Of a DNA stretch of 64,000 bases, positions 17,196-25,927 are shown in pieces; the stretch's first letter is position 1; every line of letters starts with the position of its first letter. The notes under the pieces are model-generated. The model was not told the DNA's origin and did no database searches. It worked only from the letters and a program-made list of their open reading frames with translations. This DNA is from Verrucomicrobiota bacterium (lineage in GTDB: Bacteria > Verrucomicrobiota > Verrucomicrobiia > Verrucomicrobiales > DEV007), in the NCBI GenBank assembly GCA_020630975.1, contig JAHDID010000023.1, positions 1 through 64,000 on the forward strand. Reading direction: 5' to 3'. The position numbers and the translations under genes were made by a program.

Positions 17196-18317
17196 TTAAC
17201 GAATAAATATCAATGAATTGCAGATCACATCGCAGATCTGCTCGGAAGCATCGGGGATGGCTAGCGATTTCATCTTTTTGGCCATTTCATCGAGGCGCTT
17301 CTCGTCGTTGGCGAGGGCGATCAGATCTTTGGTAAAGGTGGCTTCATTCAGCTCACCCTGCACCCAAAGCTCGGCCGCACCTGGCTTGGAGAAAATCTCA
17401 GCATTCGCCGTCTGGTGATCATCTGCCGCATAAGGGTATGGGATCATGATCGCAGGCAGGCCGTAGTAGGCTAGCTCGGTAGCCGAGGAGGCCCCAGCAC
17501 GGCAGATAGCGAGATCCGAGGCTGCGTAGGCGTAGTGCACCTCGCTGAGGAAGTCGACCACAGTGCCCGCCTGACGATTGGCCATAAAGACGTCTTTCAT
17601 CTTATCGTAGTCATGTGGTCCAGTGATGTGGATCACCTGAATACCCGCCTCGATCAGATTAGGCAGGCTCTTGGCGACCAACTCATTGATGCGCACTGCG
17701 CCTTGGCTGCCGCCCATGATCATCACCGTCTTGCGATCGCCAGTCAGCCCGAAGAACTCCCGCGCCTCCTCTTTAGTGGGCGGCTTGCGGAAAGCCGGAC
17801 GGATCGGCGTGCCGACTACGGCTGTACGGCGGCCACGGAAACGCTCGGCACAAATCTCAAATCCGACCAGTGCCGCCTCCGAGAATTTGGCATTCAGCAG
17901 GTTCGCCCGCCCCGGTATGGCGTTGGCCTCGTGGACAAAGGTCGGCAGTTTCATCATCTTGCCAGCAGCCAATGGTGGCGCCGAGGTGAATCCTCCCATC
18001 CCCAGCACCGCGTCGGCACCGAAACTCTTGAACAACTTGCGACACTTGCCGAGAGCTTTGAAGAAGCCCGAGACGAAACCAATCATCTTCGGCGAATACA
18101 CCTTGGGCATGGCGATGGATGGCATCTTCTCGAATCGGAGATGGCCGAAACCCTCTGTCGCCAGAGCATCGATCTGCTTTTCAGAAATCAGCAGCAATAC
18201 CTCGCCACCAGCCTCGCGCCAGGCCTCAGCCACAGCGATACCAGGGAATAAGTGCCCGCCAGTGCCCCCACAGGCGATTACCAGCTTTTTGCCAGAAATA
18301 TCAGGATTAGTAGACAT
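17196..18317 (-). CDS. murG: UDP-GlcNAc:lipid I GlcNAc transferase MurG
   Basis: A 373-residue GT28 glycosyltransferase that makes lipid II at the inner membrane. Motifs are the N-terminal ACGGTGGHLFPG (15-26), the membrane-associated GMGGFTSAPPLAA, HEANAIPGRANLL, the C-terminal GGSQGAVRINELV, and CRAGASSATELAYYGLPAIMIPYPYAADDHQTANA. The latter carries the UDP-GlcNAc-binding Glu. It is the first gene of the division cluster here; murC follows 42 bp downstream. Confidence 0.96.
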   Translation of the reverse strand: MSTNPDISGKKLVIACGGTGGHLFPGIAVAEAWREAGGEVLLLISEKQIDALATEGFGHLRFEKMPSIAMPKVYSPKMIGFVSGFFKALGKCRKLFKSFGADAVLGMGGFTSAPPLAAGKMMKLPTFVHEANAIPGRANLLNAKFSEAALVGFEICAERFRGRRTAVVGTPIRPAFRKPPTKEEAREFFGLTGDRKTVMIMGGSQGAVRINELVAKSLPNLIEAGIQVIHITGPHDYDKMKDVFMANRQAGTVVDFLSEVHYAYAASDLAICRAGASSATELAYYGLPAIMIPYPYAADDHQTANAEIFSKPGAAELWVQGELNEATFTKDLIALANDEKRLDEMAKKMKSLAIPDASEQICDVICNSLIFIR

Positions 18318-18447
18318 GCGTAACGTTCGCTAAAATTGAAAACGGATAACCCGCTAGATGGGATATATCCGTCCGCACATTTGTCACGCAGATCTTTCGC
18401 AAAGTTTCGCCTTTTGCAGCAAACTTCACGACTGGAGAGGCGGCTTT

Positions 18448-19041
18448 TTACCGTTCGCCGACCTTGATATGACGAAAGTCGATCGCCATATCTCGCTTGC
18501 CATGCAGCTGGATACCCACAGGCCCCTTTTCGATGGCCGTCTCAGACTTGTAGTTCATCACCTCTTTGCCATTCAGGTGCGTCGTGTAGTGAGCGCCTTT
18601 CACGACGATCTTCAGGCGATTCCAACCTTTGGCATCTAGGAGATCGGCCACACCCTCGGCCTCCACGGGGTAGCCTTTGCCAGGGATATAGGGCGATCCC
18701 GTCATATCCCGCTTGAGAGAGCCCGATTCGCCGATCTGGATCTGGTCCATATTGCGCAGGTGGATGCCAGAATCGATCCGACCGCTGACGAAGCGGAACT
18801 CGCACTCAAACACAAAGTCGCCATAGGACTTCTCCGTCCACAGGATCGAGCCTTTCTCCTTGGGACCACTGCGCACCTGCAGCACCCCATCGTCGCCAAT
18901 CAGCCACCAGATGTTGTTATCCGGCACTTTCCAGCCGGACAGGTCCTTGCCATTAAAGACCGAAGTCGTCTCCGCGCTGTCGTCAGCCTGACTGAAGGTG
19001 AGAGAAATCGCGCCGATGAGGAAAAACAGAAAAAATCTCAT
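18448..19041 (-). CDS. Secreted DUF1080 (3-keto-disaccharide hydrolase-like) protein
   Basis: A 197-residue exported protein. The start at 19041 is chosen because it opens with a signal peptide (MRFFLFFLIGAISLTFSQA). Residues about 30-197 are a concanavalin-like DUF1080 domain: VFNGKDLSGW at the start, then FECEFRF, DSGIHLR, GWNRLKIVVKG, HLNGKEV, and GPVGIQLHG near the end. This family is greatly expanded in Verrucomicrobiota and Planctomycetota, and some members hydrolyse 3-keto-glycosides. The partner oxidoreductase is not next to it. Confidence 0.9.
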   Translation of the reverse strand: MRFFLFFLIGAISLTFSQADDSAETTSVFNGKDLSGWKVPDNNIWWLIGDDGVLQVRSGPKEKGSILWTEKSYGDFVFECEFRFVSGRIDSGIHLRNMDQIQIGESGSLKRDMTGSPYIPGKGYPVEAEGVADLLDAKGWNRLKIVVKGAHYTTHLNGKEVMNYKSETAIEKGPVGIQLHGKRDMAIDFRHIKVGER

Positions 19042-19172
19042 AATCCCAAACCATGGCAAGCAACGCCCAATATGCCAGCCACATGATGAAGTGCCCTTAT
19101 CAACTCTAGAGCCCCACACCCAATGTGGTTGACCATTATCCTTAATTCTTATAAATTATGGTTTTTATAAAA

Positions 19173-20132
19173 ATGAACTCAACGACAGAAAGTCCGATCT
19201 CTCACAGTGAATCCTATCAAGAAAGGATCTATCGGGACTTGGACTCTATCGTCTCTGCGATGCACCCCTGTCTCTGGGAACTGGAAACGGAGCGCCAGCA
19301 AGCGATCGCAAACCAACAAAAACGAAAACCTGTAGGCATCGCTATCCTAGTGGTATCGGCTCTATGCTTCTTCATACCTGTCCTAGGATTTTTCGCTTTC
19401 TTTGGCATTATCGGTGGCGCGATTTACGCCTTTGGTCGATTCGGCAACTTCAAACAGGAATACAAAACCAGAATCATCACCAAGCTCGTCGAACTCATTG
19501 ACCCCAATCTCAGATACACACCAGATCAAGGTCTCGAGCAGAGCTACTTTGATAGAAGCCGACTTTTCAAAACAACACCAAACCGCTACAAGACTGAGGA
19601 CCTGATAACAGGAAAATTTGAAGGCGTCGACGTCGCTTTCGCGGAGGTAGACGCAACCTATCGCACGAGTGGAAAAAACTCGTCTACCAGACAGATTTTC
19701 AAAGGCATCCTATTTGTAGCCGACTTTCATAAGCACACCCAGGGGCAAACCTACATTTTCAAGAATAACGGAGAATTTATGCTCGACACCAGAGCCCCTC
19801 GAGGCACGAAGAAAGTGGTGACCGAAGACGTCAACTTCAATCACTGTTTCGAAGCATTCACTACCGACCAAGTCGAAGCCCGCTATGTACTCAGTCCGAG
19901 TATGATGCAACGACTGGTAGGGCTCAAAAATAGACTCAACGAAGACATCCGCATCGCCATCCTGGACGGATGCGTGATCGTTGCCATTCCCCACGGGCAG
20001 TACCTCGAGCCAAATTTTGACACTTCGGCAAACTGTCCTGCACAAATCAAAACACTCCTCGAGCAAATCCTATCTCTACTAACGATGGCCAAAGAGATGA
20101 ACCTAGAGACTCGCATATGGAGTAAACATTGA
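19173..20132 (+). CDS. DUF3137 membrane protein, paralogue 1
   Basis: A 319-residue protein. The start at 19173 aligns with the downstream paralogue. An upstream ATG at 19158 would add five residues. A soluble N-terminal helix region (1-50) is followed by two membrane segments (about 54-90: VGIAILVVSALCFF and FFGIIGGAIYAFG). A large cytoplasmic beta-rich domain follows, with FEGVDVAFAEVDA and FKGILFVADFHK, the DUF3137 hallmark. Function is unknown. A second copy follows 120 bp downstream. Confidence 0.8.
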   Translation: MNSTTESPISHSESYQERIYRDLDSIVSAMHPCLWELETERQQAIANQQKRKPVGIAILVVSALCFFIPVLGFFAFFGIIGGAIYAFGRFGNFKQEYKTRIITKLVELIDPNLRYTPDQGLEQSYFDRSRLFKTTPNRYKTEDLITGKFEGVDVAFAEVDATYRTSGKNSSTRQIFKGILFVADFHKHTQGQTYIFKNNGEFMLDTRAPRGTKKVVTEDVNFNHCFEAFTTDQVEARYVLSPSMMQRLVGLKNRLNEDIRIAILDGCVIVAIPHGQYLEPNFDTSANCPAQIKTLLEQILSLLTMAKEMNLETRIWSKH

Positions 20133-20255
20133 TTTCGCTAGCAGCCCAAACCTTCCACTGAAAAGCAGCACCTTTGCCTCCCCCCACATTTGACTACAAT
20201 CATTCTCAACTGAATGAACAAAAACCGTGGGTCCCACTAAGGCAAATCCCCCAGC

Positions 20256-21227
20256 ATGAGCACGACCACAGAACAACCTATCTTGCATAGCCAATCTTAC
20301 CAAGAAAGGACCTATCAAGACCTAGACTCAGTCTATTCAGCTCTACAGCCTTCCCTACAAAAACTGGAGCTACTGAGACAAGAGAGACTCAAGGTGAAAA
20401 AATCACATATCCCTGTAGGTATCGGCTTCATAGTTTTCGGCACTGCATTTATGATCTTCTCACCTTATGCAAAGCAGCTAGGCATTTCAGCCATTTTTAT
20501 CGGTTTGCTACTCATTTTCCGAACGAATGACGCCGCCTACCAAGCCGACTACAAAGAAATCGTTATTACCACACTGACCTCCCTCATTGACCCACAACTA
20601 AAATACTCTCACAAAGATGGCATCCCTCAGTCCTACTTCGATAATAGCAAACTGATCAAAGCTAGGATCACACGGTACAGAAGCGAAGATCTGATATCAG
20701 GAAAATTCGAAGGAATAGACGTGGCCTTTTCTGAAGTACATGCAATACACGAAACAAGAACAAAGGGGACACCGGTTAAGATGTTCGGCGGGGTCATGTT
20801 TGTCGCAGACTTCCACAAACACACCACCGCCCAAACCTACTTATTCAAAAACAACGGCTCATTCCTCTCAAAGGAGATAGACCTTCGAGCGCCCAAAGGC
20901 ACCAAGCGAGTCCACATCGAAGATAATTCATTTAGCAAACTGTTTGAAGTCTTTACCACAAACCACGTCGAAGCTAACTACATATTGACACCAGCTGTGA
21001 TGAAGCGCCTCGTAGGGCTGCAACATCGCATTCACAAAGACATCAAAATTGCTTTCAAAGACGGCTGTCTCATTATGCTCATCCCACGAGCTTCTTTCCT
21101 AGAGCCAAAATTCAGTAAAAACGCCACCTGTGAAGTTCAGGTCCAAATACTCCTTGAGGAGATCATGACGTTTCTGACAATCGTTAAAGAAATCAATTTA
21201 GAAAATCGAATATGGAGTAAAGCATAA
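20256..21227 (+). CDS. DUF3137 membrane protein, paralogue 2
   Basis: A 323-residue paralogue of the preceding gene. It shares the N-terminal SQSYQERTYQDLDS block, two membrane segments (about 50-90), SYFDNSKL, RYRSEDLISGKFEGIDVAFSEV and MFVADFHKHTTAQTYLFKNNGSF. The pair ends with nearly the same EINLENRIWSKA. The two genes look like a tandem duplication that has since diverged, with the membrane segments differing most. Function is unknown. The next gene is convergent, 12 bp away. Confidence 0.8.
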   Translation: MSTTTEQPILHSQSYQERTYQDLDSVYSALQPSLQKLELLRQERLKVKKSHIPVGIGFIVFGTAFMIFSPYAKQLGISAIFIGLLLIFRTNDAAYQADYKEIVITTLTSLIDPQLKYSHKDGIPQSYFDNSKLIKARITRYRSEDLISGKFEGIDVAFSEVHAIHETRTKGTPVKMFGGVMFVADFHKHTTAQTYLFKNNGSFLSKEIDLRAPKGTKRVHIEDNSFSKLFEVFTTNHVEANYILTPAVMKRLVGLQHRIHKDIKIAFKDGCLIMLIPRASFLEPKFSKNATCEVQVQILLEEIMTFLTIVKEINLENRIWSKA

Positions 21228-21239
21228 AGCTATCACCTG

Positions 21240-22352
21240 CTACCATATCCGATCCCTGGCTGCGATACGCCACACATCATTCCCCCACTGCCCATCTTCC
21301 AAAACCGTTGCATAATCATGCAGCGCTACCGTCGGACATATATGTTTGGGTATCGCGGTAAAGACATCACCGACTTTATACGTCTTATTATCATTTTCAG
21401 CGATCTCGACTACGAGGTGCTCTTCGAATTGTAAAACAGCAGTTGCATTAGGTATCTCGGGGAAAAACACCCGCACCCCCAACTCGGACTCAGCTGCGAG
21501 CGCCTTGTAACCGAGATCGAGACACAAGCGCCTCTCACCGGGCATGCTGATGACTCGCGTCACCAATCCAGCCGCCACTCGATAGGCCAGGTCGACGAAT
21601 TTTTCCCCATAGCCGTAATCCCACAGCAAAGTCGTACCCGGACTACACTCCCAGTCTCCATGCTCTGCCCAGACTTTAAAACTCGGCGAGCCGCCCCCTA
21701 CTATAGACGGGGTGCGATGGTTGAATAAATAATTGCGGACTTGCTTGATGATCCCACGTACCTCCTCGGTCCGCTGAGATAGGCTGGGATCTTTCACATG
21801 CCCGTCGTAGAGGTGCAGCCCTGCAAAGACTAGCCCCTCGTCACTCTCGATCTCTTTACGCAAAGCATCTAGCTCATCACCAAATGGCACCCCTGTCCGT
21901 CCCATGCCACAGTCCACATCGATACGTACAGGAAAGGGCCTCTCAGCATTGCCCAAAGCCGCTGAAATGGCAGACAACACACCGAGATCGTCGACGATGG
22001 CCGAAAAACACGTTTGCGGAAAGCGCTGCACTAGCTCTGCTAGCCCTTGGATCTTTGGTCCCACAGGCTGATGGGCGACCAGCACATCTCGCATACCAGC
22101 ATCGGCAGCCATCGCCGCCTCGCTGAGAGTCGCAGCCTTGCAGCGGGTGATGCCAGCCTCCACCTGTAGCTCGACGATCTCCGCCATCTTGTGCGTCTTC
22201 ACATGCGGACGCAGTCGGTGCAACTGATCAGGCCCACCGACATCGGCGATCATTTGATCGATATTCTGCTGCACAGCGACCCGATCGACCCACAGCCCCG
22301 GTGTGGCGATCCGCTCAGCTACGTCTTTGGCGAGTGTCGGGTAGTTACGCAT
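21240..22352 (-). CDS. D-threonine aldolase / D-serine dehydratase-like PLP enzyme
   Basis: A 370-residue fold-type III PLP enzyme (alanine racemase N-terminal barrel). The PLP lysine is in RPHVKTHKM near residues 47-55. A glycine-rich phosphate site, GGGSPSF, lies near 218-224. The C-terminal beta domain has HICPTVALHDY near 340; the H-x-C pair matches the zinc ligands of D-serine dehydratases and the metal site of D-threonine aldolases. Reactions in the family are retro-aldol cleavage of D-3-hydroxy amino acids or deamination of D-serine. Which applies cannot be decided from sequence alone. Confidence 0.88.
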   Translation of the reverse strand: MRNYPTLAKDVAERIATPGLWVDRVAVQQNIDQMIADVGGPDQLHRLRPHVKTHKMAEIVELQVEAGITRCKAATLSEAAMAADAGMRDVLVAHQPVGPKIQGLAELVQRFPQTCFSAIVDDLGVLSAISAALGNAERPFPVRIDVDCGMGRTGVPFGDELDALRKEIESDEGLVFAGLHLYDGHVKDPSLSQRTEEVRGIIKQVRNYLFNHRTPSIVGGGSPSFKVWAEHGDWECSPGTTLLWDYGYGEKFVDLAYRVAAGLVTRVISMPGERRLCLDLGYKALAAESELGVRVFFPEIPNATAVLQFEEHLVVEIAENDNKTYKVGDVFTAIPKHICPTVALHDYATVLEDGQWGNDVWRIAARDRIW

Positions 22353-22376
22353 CGTTATGTTTTGCCTTTTCCAAAT

Positions 22377-22823
22377 TCATGGACTGATACACTGGATACC
22401 CAATGCGCAAGCAGCATCCATCATACGCTTATCGGCAGTTACCAGCTTTGATACTTTTGCGGCAAGCATCGCCCCTATATGTAAGCCATCTAGAGTCCTC
22501 AATGCTACAGGTGACGTCGCCGATAAATTCACATCTAAAGCTTTGCGAGCTGCAGCCACGACATCGTAACCGATAGGAATCTCCCAATAAACTCCTGCGC
22601 TCATGTGCTTTTCAAACAGAGAGAACAAACTCTTAGCCGCCCCTGTTTGTATCTCACTCCGCACCTCCTTCATCGATAGAGCGTAGTAGACTTCGATACG
22701 ATGAAGATGTGAAATGACAACACGTTCCGTTTGCCCAAGCATCACATTTCTATAGTCGACTGAATCTGCTTCTTTGGCATAAAGCTTTACTAAGGCAGAA
22801 GTGTCCCAATAAACACCCTTCAT
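22377..22823 (-). CDS. PIN-domain toxin, VapC type
   Basis: A 148-residue PIN-domain protein. Acidic positions include the first Asp in YWDTSALVKLY (residue 6), a Glu in RIEVYYAL (about 44), and Asp residues in LDGLHIGAM (about 110) and VTADKRM (about 129). These fit the Mg2+ site of a VapC ribonuclease, which typically cleaves initiator tRNA or rRNA. The ATG overlaps the stop of the upstream antitoxin by 4 bp (22820-22823), the usual translational coupling of a type II module. Confidence 0.9.
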   Translation of the reverse strand: MKGVYWDTSALVKLYAKEADSVDYRNVMLGQTERVVISHLHRIEVYYALSMKEVRSEIQTGAAKSLFSLFEKHMSAGVYWEIPIGYDVVAAARKALDVNLSATSPVALRTLDGLHIGAMLAAKVSKLVTADKRMMDAACALGIQCISP

Positions 22824-23074
22824 CGGTCAGACCTCAGTTCATCCCATAGCGCCTGCCCAGTGTCTACCGTTTGGTCAACGGCTGCAGCTTCCGAAGCCTC
22901 GATCAACTCGTCCATCCACGCGCCACGATCATTCTCGAAATCAGTAGGTCCAGTGATCGGCGTCAAGGCGACTGTGGGCTCCCCCCGCACCGTGATGACC
23001 ACTTCCTCACCATCGGCTGCCTTCTGCACCAGTTCGCTCAATCTCGCCTTTGCATCTCTCAATGAAGCCACCAT
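22820..23074 (-). CDS. Antitoxin of the Phd/YefM family
   Basis: An 84-residue protein. Its N-terminal half, DAKARLSELVQKAADGEEVVIT followed by RGEPTVALTPI, is the Phd/YefM fold that binds DNA and represses the operon. The acidic C-terminal half (EASEAAAVDQTVD) would wrap the toxin. It precedes the PIN toxin with a 4-bp overlap. The pairing of Phd/YefM antitoxin with PIN toxin is common. Confidence 0.9.
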   Translation of the reverse strand: MVASLRDAKARLSELVQKAADGEEVVITVRGEPTVALTPITGPTDFENDRGAWMDELIEASEAAAVDQTVDTGQALWDELRSDR

Positions 23075-23124
23075 GTAGTCACTGTAGTCACAAAAGAAAA
23101 AATCTCAAATCGCGAGCTTGCTGT

Positions 23125-23925
23125 TCACCCCCGCCCCAACTCCACCGACCGATCCCGCGCTGCATCCAGTGCACGCTTCACGATTGCAGAAAAATCATCG
23201 CCGCGAAACGACTCGAGCGCGGCAAAGGTAGTGCCATTGGGGCTGGTCACATTCTCGCGCAGCACACCGGGCTCCTCCCCCGTCTGCTCGACCATCTTGG
23301 CCGCCCCTCCGACAGTCTGTACCGCCAGCTGGCGAGCGATCTCTGGGGACAGGCCCTGCTCCTGCGCCGCCGCGATCAGCGACTCGATCAGGAGGAAAAC
23401 GTAGGCTGGCCCACTACCGCTGAGCGCCGTCACGGCGTCCAGATCCCCCTCGGCCACCTCGCAGGCGTAGCCGACACTCTCCAGCAGCTGCTGAGTGAGC
23501 TGGGCATCGGCGTCGGTCGCCGAGCTACCTCGGGCAAAGCCCGCTGCACCCATGCCCACGAGAGACGGGGTATTCGGCATCACTCGCACCACGCGGTGGC
23601 TTTGCGCCACAGCGGCCTCGATGGTGGCGATTTTCACCCCGGCGGCGATGGAGATCAGCAGCTTGTCCTGTGTTTCCCCTAGCTCTGCGAGTGTCTCCAG
23701 CATGCCCTGAGGCTTCACACAGACGAGGATCGCATCGCTCTGGGCGACCACCTCAGCATTGCTCGCGCACAGATTTGCCCCGGTCTTTTCCGCCAGCTCC
23801 TCAGCCGCAGGCGCATAGGTATCAAAGAGAAATCCATCCTGCCCAGAGCACACACCAGACGCCACGATACCCTCCCACAGGGCGCTGCCCATCTTGCCAC
23901 AACCGATTAAGCCAATCTTCTTCAT
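23125..23925 (-). CDS. proC: Pyrroline-5-carboxylate reductase
   Basis: A 266-residue enzyme for the last step of proline synthesis, reducing pyrroline-5-carboxylate with NAD(P)H. The start at 23925 is chosen because KKIGLIGCGKMGSAL, the Rossmann strand, begins right after Met; a longer frame adds only upstream sequence. The family signature GSGPAYVFLLIESL lies near 172-185, and MPNTPSLVGMG near 117. It is divergent from gatA across a 58-bp shared control region (23926-23983). Confidence 0.95.
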   Translation of the reverse strand: MKKIGLIGCGKMGSALWEGIVASGVCSGQDGFLFDTYAPAAEELAEKTGANLCASNAEVVAQSDAILVCVKPQGMLETLAELGETQDKLLISIAAGVKIATIEAAVAQSHRVVRVMPNTPSLVGMGAAGFARGSSATDADAQLTQQLLESVGYACEVAEGDLDAVTALSGSGPAYVFLLIESLIAAAQEQGLSPEIARQLAVQTVGGAAKMVEQTGEEPGVLRENVTSPNGTTFAALESFRGDDFSAIVKRALDAARDRSVELGRG

Positions 23926-23983
23926 GCGCGGACTGTCTACTGTGCTTGCGAAATGGCAAGTTTCGCTGTTAGATCCCCGTCGA

Positions 23984-25423
23984 ATGAACGTTCCCGAGCT
24001 AACCATCTCTCAACTCCGCGCAGCCTACGACGCAGGCGATGTCACTCCTACCGATGCTCTCGATGCCCTAGCGGCCGAGATCGATGCCAAAGACGGCGAC
24101 ATCGGCGGCTATCTGGAGCACGACCTGGAGCTGGCCAAAAAAGAGGCCGAGAACGCCGATCTCAGCCTGCCTCTGGGCGGAGTGCCGATCGCCATCAAAG
24201 ATCTCATCAATGTAGCCGGGCAAAACTGCCGCTGCGCATCAAAGATGCTCGAGGGCTACCACTCACCCTACGACGCCACCGTCATCAAGAATCTACGGGC
24301 TGCTGGCGCGATCCCCTTTGGCCGGACGAATATGGATGAATTTGCCATGGGCTCGTCGAATGAAAACTCCGGCATCCAGATCTGTCGCAATCCTCACGAC
24401 ACCGACCGCATCCCTGGTGGCTCATCTGGCGGCTCAGCAGCCGTCGTCGCGGCCAATACCGCCATCGCAGCCCTCGGCTCGGATACCGGCGGCTCGATCC
24501 GCCAGCCAGCCAGCCACTGTGGCATCGTCGGGCTCAAGCCCACTTACGGCCGTGTCTCTCGCTATGGCCTAGTCGCATTCGCCTCGTCGCTCGACCAGAT
24601 CGGCCCCATGACGAAGACCGTCGAGGACAGCGCGCTACTCATGAATGCGCTGGCAGGCCCCGACCCGCTCGACTCCACCTGTCTCGACGAGACCGCGCCC
24701 GACTACACTGCCGGACTCGACGGCGGCGTGAAAGGCCTGAAGATCGGTCTCCCTAAAGAATACTTTGCCGAAGGCATCTCTCCCGATGTGGAGGCGAAAG
24801 TGCGTGCGGCCATCGCCAAGCTCGAAAGCCAGGGCGCCGAGATCGTCGATATCTCCCTGCCAAATACCGAGTATGCGGTGGCCACCTACTACATCATCGC
24901 CACAGCCGAGGCCTCGGCGAATCTGTCTCGATTCGACGGCGTGCGCTACGGCCACCGAGCCGACATCTCGGAGATCGAGAATGCTGACGAAGCCGAGCTC
25001 ATCACCCACTACAAACGCTCCCGCGCCGAAGGCTTTGGCCCCGAGGTGACTCGCCGCATCCTACTCGGCACCTACGTGCTCAGCTCCGGCTACCGCGACC
25101 AGTACTACGCTCGCGCGCAGAAAGTCCGCACTCTGATTCGCCAGGACTTCATCGATGCCTACGAGAAAGTCGACCTGATCGCCTCGCCTGTGTCACCGAC
25201 ACCAGCCTTCAAGATCGGCGAGAAAAACAGCGACCCACTCTCCATGTACCTCGCCGACATCTACACCATCTCCACCAACCTCGCCGGAGTCTGCGGTATC
25301 AGCGTGCCATGCGGTACTGTCAGCGAGAGCAGTAGCGATCTGCCCGTAGGACTACAGCTCCTAGGCAAGCCACTCGGTGAGGCTGAGCTGCTACAGGCAG
25401 CGCATGCCTATGAGGTGGGATAG
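23984..25423 (+). CDS. gatA: Glutamyl-tRNA(Gln) amidotransferase subunit A
   Basis: A 479-residue amidase-signature enzyme. The ATG at 23984 opens MNVPELTISQLRAAYDAGDV, the normal GatA N-terminus; the longer frame upstream is antisense to proC. The catalytic triad is visible as Lys72 (AIKDLI), cis-Ser147 (GGSSGGSAA) and nucleophile Ser171 (DTGGSIRQP). GatA supplies ammonia to the GatB kinase for Gln-tRNA or Asn-tRNA formation. gatB and gatC are not in the window, so the operon is split. The C-terminal part SVPCG and LPVGLQLLG is standard. Confidence 0.95.
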   Translation: MNVPELTISQLRAAYDAGDVTPTDALDALAAEIDAKDGDIGGYLEHDLELAKKEAENADLSLPLGGVPIAIKDLINVAGQNCRCASKMLEGYHSPYDATVIKNLRAAGAIPFGRTNMDEFAMGSSNENSGIQICRNPHDTDRIPGGSSGGSAAVVAANTAIAALGSDTGGSIRQPASHCGIVGLKPTYGRVSRYGLVAFASSLDQIGPMTKTVEDSALLMNALAGPDPLDSTCLDETAPDYTAGLDGGVKGLKIGLPKEYFAEGISPDVEAKVRAAIAKLESQGAEIVDISLPNTEYAVATYYIIATAEASANLSRFDGVRYGHRADISEIENADEAELITHYKRSRAEGFGPEVTRRILLGTYVLSSGYRDQYYARAQKVRTLIRQDFIDAYEKVDLIASPVSPTPAFKIGEKNSDPLSMYLADIYTISTNLAGVCGISVPCGTVSESSSDLPVGLQLLGKPLGEAELLQAAHAYEVG

Positions 25424-25440
25424 CAGCCCGCCGCATGATA

Positions 25441-25473
25441 TTTATAGGTCATATACGCCCTGTAGGACCTATT
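25441..25473. repeat. Short palindromic ATAGGTC repeat, copy B
   Basis: The stretch carries TATAGGTCATATACGCCCT followed closely by AGGACCTAT. It is related to the sequence at 7492-7526, both containing ATAGGTC, TATACG and a CCT half. It lies just after gatA. Confidence 0.45.
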
Positions 25474-25489
25474 AGCAGAGTATGGAAGA

Positions 25490-25512
25490 CACCGGCTCAC
25501 CCAAAGCCGGTG
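25490..25512. terminator. Hairpin downstream of gatA (terminator-like, no U tract)
   Basis: CACCGGCT (25490-25497) pairs perfectly with AGCCGGTG (25505-25512). No run of T follows, so a simple intrinsic terminator is doubtful. It directly precedes intergenic repeat copy 3 at 25521. Confidence 0.4.
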
Positions 25513-25520
25513 ACTAGGCC

Positions 25521-25560
25521 ATTGTACCCTATTCAATCAAAATTGTACCCTATTGAATTT
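25521..25560 (+). repeat. 21-bp-period tandem intergenic repeat, copy 3 (two units)
   Basis: A variant ATTGTACCCTATTCAATC unit is followed 21 bp later by the canonical ATTGTACCCTATTGAATTT unit. It sits between gatA and a small membrane-protein gene, both on the plus strand. Confidence 0.92.
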
Positions 25561-25569
25561 GGCTAGGAG

Positions 25570-25923
25570 ATGATCACGATGGAGATAGCAGTGAATGCGT
25601 GGAGCCTATTTGCTACTGCTCTGCTATTCTATATCCCCCTCCGTATTTACTTCATTTCCAGAAGCTTTATCACACTCGTAGTCGCGGCTTGGCTCACGAT
25701 CTTCGTATGGGCTGTTTTCTTATGGCTCATACTTCCGGATACGATGGCATTTCTTGGAGGGACTGACGCTTATGACTACTGCCCAGATGGACCTGTCGTC
25801 ATAGGTTCCGCCTTTGGTGGCTGGATTTTTGGCTTGGAGCTAGCACTCTTGGTCCAGATCGGCAGAGGTGTGAAATGGTTGATTCGAAAAATTCAAAGGC
25901 TAATCAAGCCACAGGGCAATTAG
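25570..25923 (+). CDS. Small hypothetical membrane protein
   Basis: A 117-residue protein of unknown function with about three hydrophobic segments: LFATALLFYIPLRIYF (about 12-28), SFITLVVAAWLTIFVWAVFLWLIL (about 33-56) and IGSAFGGWIFGLELALLVQIG (about 77-98). It has a basic C-terminal tail (VKWLIRKIQRLIKPQ). ATG is at 25570, with a purine-rich TAGGAGATG just upstream that could serve as a ribosome-binding site. An alternative start is the Met at codon 4. No family is recognised. It is convergent with the next gene, 4 bp away. Confidence 0.6.
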   Translation: MITMEIAVNAWSLFATALLFYIPLRIYFISRSFITLVVAAWLTIFVWAVFLWLILPDTMAFLGGTDAYDYCPDGPVVIGSAFGGWIFGLELALLVQIGRGVKWLIRKIQRLIKPQGN

Positions 25924-25927
25924 CCAC

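Noticed and set aside
23050-23682. 210-residue plus-strand ORF opposite proC
   Set aside because: Composition is that of an antisense frame; proC on the other strand is complete and conserved.
25521-25560. 21-bp repeat as a Rho-independent terminator
   Set aside because: A unit has only weak AAATT/AATTT self-pairing and no U tract, and copy 6 lies inside an apparent operon.
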